Below, piece by piece: positions 6,446-11,149 of a stretch of DNA of 11,149 bases (its first letter is position 1; each line of letters begins with the position of its first letter). Position numbers and translations under genes: made by a program. Source of the stretch: an uncultured Collinsella sp. (GTDB lineage Bacteria > Actinomycetota > Coriobacteriia > Coriobacteriales > Coriobacteriaceae); contig CAUGJN010000050.1 in NCBI GenBank assembly GCA_959599635.1, positions 1-11,149 of the forward strand, in the 5' to 3' direction. The notes beneath the pieces are model-generated. The model was not told where the DNA came from. It worked only from the letters and a program-made list of their open reading frames with translations, and made no database searches.

Positions 6446-6459
6446 GCAAGGGCCCTTGC
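6446..6459. promoter_or_regulatory. Inverted repeat 1 of 3 in the divergent region (candidate operator)
   Basis: Perfect 14-base palindrome GCAAGGGCCCTTGC, with GCAAG/CTTGC half-sites and a 4-base centre, 54 bases before the EIIB start. It shares half-sites with the repeats at 6489-6509 and 6562-6577. Confidence 0.5.
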
Positions 6460-6488
6460 CTTTTGACGCTTCAACCCTACCCCGTTGC

Positions 6489-6509
6489 ACGCAAGGATGC
6501 ATCTTGCGT
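6489..6509. promoter_or_regulatory. Inverted repeat 2 of 3 in the divergent region (candidate operator)
   Basis: ACGCAAG (6489-6495) and CTTGCGT (6503-6509) are perfect 7-base arms with a 7-base centre, near the middle of the divergent region. This is the longest-armed copy of the GCAAG/CTTGC motif. Confidence 0.55.
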
Positions 6510-6561
6510 TTTGCACGCCCGTTGTGAAACGCGCGTATCGGTCCCGATTCACCCCCTGCAT

Positions 6562-6577
6562 GCAAGTCCTCACTTGC
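6562..6577. promoter_or_regulatory. Inverted repeat 3 of 3 in the divergent region (candidate operator)
   Basis: GCAAG (6562-6566) and CTTGC (6573-6577) with a 6-base centre, nearest the regulator gene and so suited to autoregulation. A lone CTTGC half also occurs at 6406-6410. I could not pick a convincing -10/-35 pair on either strand of 6393-6635, which fits an activator-dependent promoter but does not prove one. Confidence 0.45.
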
Positions 6578-6623
6578 CCGCCTTTGCAATTTGACGGAAT
6601 ATGAGACGCAGGAAATCAAGGTA

Positions 6624-6630
6624 GAAGGAG
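6624..6630 (+). promoter_or_regulatory. Ribosome-binding site deciding the regulator start
   Basis: GAAGGAG lies five bases before GTG at 6636. The TTG at 6591, which would give 15 more residues, has no comparable site. Confidence 0.75.
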
Positions 6631-6635
6631 CTATC

Positions 6636-8540
6636 GTGAGGGCGGTACATCATCAGCTTATCCGCAGTCTTGTCAGCAACTCGCCGCAGACGGCCGCGAC
6701 ACTCGCCGAGACGCTCGATGTGAGTGTGCGAAGCATCAGGACCTATGTCCGCGAGATCAACACCTCATGGCCAGGAATCCTCACCTCAACGCCTGTCGGC
6801 TACACAATCGACCGCAATCTTGCGGCAGACGTCCTCAAGACGGACGACGGAGAGCGCTTCGGCTCCTCAAAGGAACGCAGCGACTACATCGTCAACCATC
6901 TGATCGTGCAGCCCGATGGAGACCCCATCGACCTGTGGGACCTATGTGACGAGATGTCGGTAAGCATGTCGACGCTCAAAACGGACCTCGCGCGCGCCAA
7001 GCGCACCCTCGCGCGCAACGACCTTGAGCTCGTTACCCACCGAGACCGCATCTCCCTCAACGGAACGGAGCGCAACAAGCGCAAGCTCCTCTCAGGCATG
7101 CTTCGGCAAGAGACAAACAACGGCTTCATGGGTACCGGCGCACTCTCACGGGCCTTTCCCGATATCGACATCAAGTCCGTTCAACAACTGGTGAGCGACA
7201 CGCTCTATCGCCACCATCGCTTTATCAACGACTATGCGCTTTCGGACCTGCTGCTGCACCTCGCAATCTCAATCGATCGCATCCGCAGGTCCGAGAGTCT
7301 CGATGCCGGCAATACCGCGGACCTACCGGAGGAGGACCGCACCATCGCCTGCGAGCTCGCGGACGCCCTGGGGGCTTCCCTCTCGATTGAGTTTCCCGCA
7401 GAAGAGCTTCGCGAGCTCACCCTGCTCATCATGGCGCGTTCGACCGATATCGACTACCGTTCGGCAACCGAAAGCAACCTTGCGGAGCTTATCGGCACGG
7501 ACTGCATGGCGCTCGTCGAAAAGCTCACCGCGCAATTCAATGAGCTCTATGGCATCGACCTTTCTGATCGGGGCTTTCTTGTGCGCTTTGGCCTGCATGT
7601 GCGAGGTCTCCTTGTCCGGGCGCGCACCCAAAAGCCCTCGCGCAACCCGCTTACCGAAAGCGTCAAAACCGGTTGCCCCCTTATCTACGACGCCGCCGTC
7701 GCACTCGCATCGACCATCACCAACGATCTTGGCGTCACGATCAACGACGACGAGATCGCGTATATCGCCTTGCACCTTGGCAGCGCCGTCGGCACCCAGC
7801 GCGAAGCTGACGCCAAGGCTAAGGCAACCATTTTCTGCCCCTCCTATTACGATATGGGGCCACGCCTTGTCGAACAGCTCGCTGGGCGTTTTGGCGAGCA
7901 GCTCATGGTCACGCGCATCGCGACAGACGAGGCGGAGCTTACGGACTGCCCCGACGACCTCGTCATCTGCATCTCGCCCATCCAGAGCGTGCTCCAAGTC
8001 CCAACGCTCCAGATCGCCCCCGTGCCCTCAAGCACCGACATCGCAAACCTCAGAAGCAAGATCGAGGGCATCTTGGACGCACGTAAGCGCTCCGCGTTCA
8101 AAGACCTGCTGCACGAGCTCATCGATCCTGTGCTCTTTGAGGTTCGGGACGATCTTTCCGACCGCGCCGTCTGCATCGAACACATGGGGCGCGGCCTGGT
8201 CGACAGCGGTTTTGCGGATAGGCCCTATATCAACAAGGTATTTGAACGCGAGGAAATGTCCTCGACTGCCATGGGGGCATTTGCCATGCCCCATACCGTG
8301 GGACTCGTCGGCAAGCATTCCCGCATTTCCGTGCTCATCTCCAAAAAGCCCATCCAATGGCAGGATACGCAGGTCAACCTCGTTCTCATGCTGTGCTTTA
8401 GCCCGGCGGAGCGCTCGTCGTTCAACACGGTATTCGACCGCGTGGCGGGCTCTCTCATCGAACCCGCCAACATACGCCGACTTTTGGAATGCACGTCATA
8501 CGAAGCCTTCGTCGACGCGCTCGCCAGCCTGGCCAATTAG
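6636..8540 (+). CDS. LicR/CelR-type PRD-containing transcriptional regulator
   Basis: Predicted DNA-binding activator of the divergent PTS operon, controlled by PTS phosphorylation. The 634 aa show the full multidomain order. An N-terminal helix-turn-helix (about 8-50) is followed by a second Mga-like one (about 80-125). PRD1 has H208 in LLLHLAISIDR. PRD2 has H321 (FGLHVRG) and H380 (IALHLGSA). An EIIB-like domain has C401 (IFCPSYY), and a C-terminal EIIA-like domain of the fructose/mannitol type has H553 in FAMPHTVG. PRD1 seems to keep only one of its two usual His: the second position reads LTLLIM, with Leu at 264. Start GTG at 6636 is set by GAAGGAG. The DNA-binding N-terminus argues for control at DNA sites rather than RNA antitermination. 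Three inverted repeats upstream are candidate targets. No clear terminator follows. Confidence 0.9.
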   Translation: MRAVHHQLIRSLVSNSPQTAATLAETLDVSVRSIRTYVREINTSWPGILTSTPVGYTIDRNLAADVLKTDDGERFGSSKERSDYIVNHLIVQPDGDPIDLWDLCDEMSVSMSTLKTDLARAKRTLARNDLELVTHRDRISLNGTERNKRKLLSGMLRQETNNGFMGTGALSRAFPDIDIKSVQQLVSDTLYRHHRFINDYALSDLLLHLAISIDRIRRSESLDAGNTADLPEEDRTIACELADALGASLSIEFPAEELRELTLLIMARSTDIDYRSATESNLAELIGTDCMALVEKLTAQFNELYGIDLSDRGFLVRFGLHVRGLLVRARTQKPSRNPLTESVKTGCPLIYDAAVALASTITNDLGVTINDDEIAYIALHLGSAVGTQREADAKAKATIFCPSYYDMGPRLVEQLAGRFGEQLMVTRIATDEAELTDCPDDLVICISPIQSVLQVPTLQIAPVPSSTDIANLRSKIEGILDARKRSAFKDLLHELIDPVLFEVRDDLSDRAVCIEHMGRGLVDSGFADRPYINKVFEREEMSSTAMGAFAMPHTVGLVGKHSRISVLISKKPIQWQDTQVNLVLMLCFSPAERSSFNTVFDRVAGSLIEPANIRRLLECTSYEAFVDALASLAN

Positions 8541-8829
8541 GCTTACAGCAACCTTCCCGCTCGGCGGATACCTGCTGCGTATCGACGGCGCGGTTCTTGA
8601 GCGTACGCTTGGTCATGGCGCACCTCGCATCCTCGGAGCACGCAACCGCGTAGCCCGAGCCGGCTCAGGGAAACGGGACCGCTCTAACCGCACCAGACAG
8701 CGCTCGCAATACCAACCAAAAGCCCCGTCCCAAATGAGCTACGTTGTTATAGGAAATGCCGATAGCGATGCATCTTTGATTGGTATCCCTAAATAGCGAG
8801 TAAAACTCCACCGTGACACAGTGGTGCTG
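8541..8829. other. Intergenic region upstream of metF
   Basis: No confident gene in this stretch. A minus-strand frame from ATG at 8616 gives about 53 codons but runs into the 3' end of the regulator gene, and I recognise nothing in it. The region holds an inverted repeat, ATACCAACCAAA (8709-8720) / TTTGATTGGTAT (8775-8786), with one mismatch and a 54-base interior. There is also a short GAGCCGGCTC palindrome (about 8657-8666). I see no SAM-I, cobalamin or tetrahydrofolate riboswitch core. Confidence 0.4.
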
Positions 8830-8844
8830 TAGAATCCTTACAAT
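8830..8844 (+). promoter_or_regulatory. Candidate -10 elements for the metF operon
   Basis: TAGAAT (8830-8835) and TACAAT (8839-8844) are good -10 matches 30-45 bases before the metF ATG. I found no matching -35 at normal spacing for either. A short leader of about 25-40 nt would result. Confidence 0.3.
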
Positions 8845-8875
8845 ACATCGCACTTAATATCTAAAGGAGCACGAT

Positions 8876-9748
8876 ATGCGCGTCGACGAGGTTTTTAAGC
8901 AGGCAGCATCCCAGGGCACTGCACCCGTTTCGTTTGAGATGTTCCCGCCCAAGGGTGAGCTTACCCTCGACACGGCTCGCAAGGTAGCAGGCAACCTGTG
9001 CAAGCTTTCGCCGAGTTTTGTCTCGGTCACCTGCTCGGCCGGCGGCTCGGGTAACGGTGCCACCACCGCTCCCATCGCGCATATGATTTCGAGCGAATTC
9101 GATACGCCCTCGGTGGCGCACCTCACCTGTGTGGGACGTACCCACGCCGATATCGCCGCCAAGATCGATGAGTACCGCACCGCCGGCGTGAAAAACATCC
9201 TGGCCCTGCGTGGCGATCTCCCTGCCGGCGCGACCGAGGACGACAAGCCCGCCTCCGACTACGCCTACGCCCGTGACCTCATCCCCGAGCTCGTCGACGC
9301 CGGCTTTTGCGTGGGCGCCGCAGCCTACCCCGAGGGCCACATTGCCTGCGAGGATCTCAACCTCTCGGTCGAACACCTCAAGCAAAAGCAAGATGCCGGC
9401 GCAAGCTTCTTTGTGACACAGCTCTTCTTTGATAACGAGTGCTTCTATCGCTTCCGCGAGCTTGCCGACAAGGCCGGCATCACTGTGCCCATTACCGCGG
9501 GCATCATGCCGTTTATGGGCAAGTCGCAGATCAGCCGCATGGTCTTTATGTGCGGCGCGTCGCTGCCCTCCCCTGTCATCAAGATTCTCGCCAAGTACGA
9601 GAACGACCCCGAGAGCCTGCAGGCAGCCGGTGTAGATTATGCCGCCCGCCAGCTTTGCGACCTCAAGGAGCACGGCGCCGACGGCCTGCACCTGTACACT
9701 ATGAATCGTCCTGCGATCGCCGCAACCATTATGGAGCGCCTGGGGTAA
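8876..9748 (+). CDS. metF: 5,10-methylenetetrahydrofolate reductase
   Basis: Cytosolic FAD enzyme that reduces 5,10-methylene-THF to 5-methyl-THF, the methyl donor for MetH. At 290 aa it is close to the E. coli protein (296 aa). Conserved motifs of the (beta/alpha)8 barrel are in order: FEMFPP with the catalytic Glu (E21), VTCSAGGS (51-58), HLTCVGRT (82-89), LRGDLP with D114, YPEGH (151-155), TQLFFD with Q182, ITAGIMPF (206-213) and LHLYTMNRP near the C-terminus. E21, D114 and Q182 correspond to E28, D120 and Q183 of E. coli MetF. AAAGGAG lies six bases before the ATG. Its stop overlaps the next start by one base (TAATG), so it is the first gene of a coupled methionine operon. Confidence 0.96.
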   Translation: MRVDEVFKQAASQGTAPVSFEMFPPKGELTLDTARKVAGNLCKLSPSFVSVTCSAGGSGNGATTAPIAHMISSEFDTPSVAHLTCVGRTHADIAAKIDEYRTAGVKNILALRGDLPAGATEDDKPASDYAYARDLIPELVDAGFCVGAAAYPEGHIACEDLNLSVEHLKQKQDAGASFFVTQLFFDNECFYRFRELADKAGITVPITAGIMPFMGKSQISRMVFMCGASLPSPVIKILAKYENDPESLQAAGVDYAARQLCDLKEHGADGLHLYTMNRPAIAATIMERLG

Positions 9749-10536
9749 TGGAAAAACCGCACATCGATACAGCTATTGCCGAAGTGCCGGCCGACCTTGC
9801 GTCGCCGGCGCTTTACCGTATCGATGCCGCCCATCGCCCCCGCGTCGACCGTGCCGAGATGCTGCGGTATCTGGGTTACGGCGGCCAGCAGATTGAGCCC
9901 GAGTTGTCGCAGCGTATTGAGCTTGTCGTTGAGCGTCTGGAACTGGACATTGAGCCCCGCGGCGTGCGGCGCGTGTTTACCGTCGATGCCACGGGCGTGG
10001 ACGAGCAGGGAGAGCCTTGCATCCGTCTGGTCGGCACCAACGTTGAGCTGCGCGGTCGCGACATCTATCGACATCTCAAGGACGCCCGCATGGCCGCGCT
10101 GATGGCCTGCACCCTCGGCATGGACGCCGAGCGTCGTCTGCGCACCACGGGAGCCCAGCAGCCCCTAGAGGGAGCCGTGCTCGACGCCGCATGCTCTGCC
10201 TATGTAGAAGCCGCCGTCGAGCAGATGGACCAGCAGGTTAAGGCTGCGGCCGCCGCACACGGACTCGCCGGCAACTGGCGCTTTAGTCCCGGCTACGGCG
10301 ACTGCCCGCTCTCGGCCCAGCGCTCGATCGTCAATGCGCTCAACGCCACGCGGCTCATCGGGCTTACCGTCACGCCCACCAGCCTGCTCATGCCCACCAA
10401 AAGCGTGACCGCGGTGATCGGTCTGTTCGACGGCGAAGTCCACGACGCCCAGACCCGCCCCACCTGCAATATCTGCCGCATGCGCGAGCACTGCCGCTTC
10501 CGCGCCGCCCACACCACCTGCTATTCCAGCCATTAG
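9748..10536 (+). CDS. Stand-alone methionine synthase reactivation-domain protein with a four-Cys C-terminus
   Basis: Resembles the C-terminal activation (AdoMet-binding) domain of cobalamin-dependent methionine synthase, here as a separate 262-aa protein between metF and metH. The family supports reductive remethylation of MetH when its cobalamin becomes oxidised to cob(II)alamin. Seen here: R-x4-YLGYGGQ (about 35-47), LRGRDIYRHL (101-110), and the AdoMet-site-like motif RFSPGYGDCPLSAQ (178-191). The last 25 residues carry C240, C243, C249 and C258 (C-x2-C-x5-C-x8-C), which the E. coli MetH domain lacks to my knowledge and which could bind a metal or Fe-S cluster. The ATG at 9748 overlaps the metF stop. 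The open frame extends upstream inside metF, but only this start gives a sensible protein. Confidence 0.88.
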   Translation: MEKPHIDTAIAEVPADLASPALYRIDAAHRPRVDRAEMLRYLGYGGQQIEPELSQRIELVVERLELDIEPRGVRRVFTVDATGVDEQGEPCIRLVGTNVELRGRDIYRHLKDARMAALMACTLGMDAERRLRTTGAQQPLEGAVLDAACSAYVEAAVEQMDQQVKAAAAAHGLAGNWRFSPGYGDCPLSAQRSIVNALNATRLIGLTVTPTSLLMPTKSVTAVIGLFDGEVHDAQTRPTCNICRMREHCRFRAAHTTCYSSH

Positions 10537-10545
10537 GAGCCCTCA

Positions 10546-11149
10546 ATGTTTACTCCGCTTATCACTCATGATTCTGACGGCACTGCATTGGCGGCACCCG
10601 TTGATGCCGCACGTCGCAACGGTGCCACGTACAAGGCGCGCACGATCGACGATCTGCGCATTAAGGACGATCGCCTGCGTGCGGCCATCGAGGGCACGGG
10701 ACACCTGCTGTTCGACGGCGGCATGGGCACCATGCTGCAGGCCGCTGGCATGAAGGCGGGCGCCCTGCCCGAGCTGCTCAACTTTGAGGAACCCCAGGTC
10801 ATTACCGACATTCAGCGACAGTACGTCGAGGCCGGCTGCGACGTGATCACCGCCAACACCTTTGGTGCCAACGCCCACAAGCTCGACGGTACCGCCACCG
10901 TGGCAGATGTCTTTGCCGCCGCTGTCGCCTGCGCCCGTGCAGCCGGTGCCCACTACGTCGCCGGCGATATCGGCCCCATCGGCGCGCTGCTGCGCCCCTT
11001 GGGTACCCTCAGCTTCGACGAGGCCTACGACCTCTTTGCCGAGGAGGTGCGCTCTGGCGTCGCCGCGGGTGTGGACCTCTTTATTATCGAGACTATGACC
11101 GACCTTGCCGAGATCAAGGCGGCCGTCCTCGCCTGCCGCGAGAACTCCG
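10546..11149 (+). CDS. metH: Cobalamin-dependent methionine synthase, N-terminal part (cut by window end)
   Basis: Transfers methyl groups from 5-methyl-THF via cobalamin to homocysteine. Only the first 201 codons are present, covering most of the N-terminal half of the homocysteine-binding barrel: LLFDGGMGTMLQ (about 55-66), ITANTFGAN, VAGDIGPIG and FIIETMTDLAEIKAA. The zinc-binding cysteines, folate, cobalamin and any activation domain lie beyond the window. The ATG at 10546 is supported by AGGAG six bases upstream, overlapping the TAG of the preceding gene. This start gives about 54 residues before the first barrel motif, longer than in E. coli MetH. The separate activator upstream predicts that this MetH lacks its own C-terminal activation domain. 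Confidence 0.92.
   Translation, partial: MFTPLITHDSDGTALAAPVDAARRNGATYKARTIDDLRIKDDRLRAAIEGTGHLLFDGGMGTMLQAAGMKAGALPELLNFEEPQVITDIQRQYVEAGCDVITANTFGANAHKLDGTATVADVFAAAVACARAAGAHYVAGDIGPIGALLRPLGTLSFDEAYDLFAEEVRSGVAAGVDLFIIETMTDLAEIKAAVLACRENS

Noticed and set aside
6519..6552. Catabolite-response (cre-like) site around TGTGAAACGCGCG
   Set aside because: It does not fit the cre consensus spacing; the GTGAA...TTCAC pairing is weak and distant.
8455..8616. Minus-strand frame of about 53 codons from ATG at 8616
   Set aside because: Two-thirds of it is antisense to the regulator gene and it matches nothing I know; the ribosome-binding site is weak.
8541..8875. SAM, cobalamin or THF riboswitch upstream of metF
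   Set aside because: Searched by eye for the conserved cores of these classes and found none. The likely leader after the candidate -10 elements is too short to hold one.

Overview
The window looks like chromosomal DNA of a gut coriobacterium, most probably Collinsella or a close relative. This is an inference from the GC-rich coding sequence, a type III glutamine synthetase, a lactose/cellobiose-family PTS with its own multidomain PRD regulator, and a compact metF / MetH-activator / metH cluster. I see no transposase, integrase, phage gene or CRISPR array.

Layout. (1) 1-430: the 3' part of a tRNA-Glu(TTC) gene and its terminator. The tRNA 3' end, terminator and following bases are present again 188 bases downstream (31-131 and 219-319) as a near-identical direct repeat. 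A terminator for the next, leftward gene follows. (2) 431-2518 (-): type III glutamine synthetase, with a candidate promoter overlapped by an inverted repeat. (3) 2519-2950: intergenic, holding a large imperfect hairpin that shares bases with a leftward terminator. (4) 2951-6392 (-): a four-gene PTS operon in transcription order EIIB, EIIC, EIIA, GH1 phospho-beta-glycosidase. (5) 6393-6635: divergent regulatory region with three GCAAG/CTTGC inverted repeats. (6) 6636-8540 (+): LicR/CelR-type regulator with helix-turn-helix, two PRDs, EIIB-like and EIIA-like domains. (7) 8541-8875: leader of the methionine genes. (8) 8876-11149 (+): metF, a stand-alone MetH reactivation-domain protein, and the start of metH, which runs off the window.

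How the genes work together. In the PTS locus, EIIA and EIIB pass phosphate to a beta-glycoside as EIIC imports it. The GH1 enzyme would then cleave the 6-phospho-glycoside, and the divergent regulator would sense PTS phosphorylation and control the operon. The methionine cluster makes 5-methyl-THF (MetF), transfers the methyl group to homocysteine (MetH, B12-dependent) and reactivates oxidised MetH (activator).

The most interesting feature is in the PTS locus. The GH1 enzyme has Gln (Q191) where the catalytic acid/base Glu normally sits, while its nucleophile Glu and phosphate-binding motif are intact. The partner EIIC has Ser where most family members have a conserved substrate-site His. 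The two departures in one operon suggest a distinct PTS/hydrolase sub-lineage whose natural substrate may not be an ordinary beta-glucoside.
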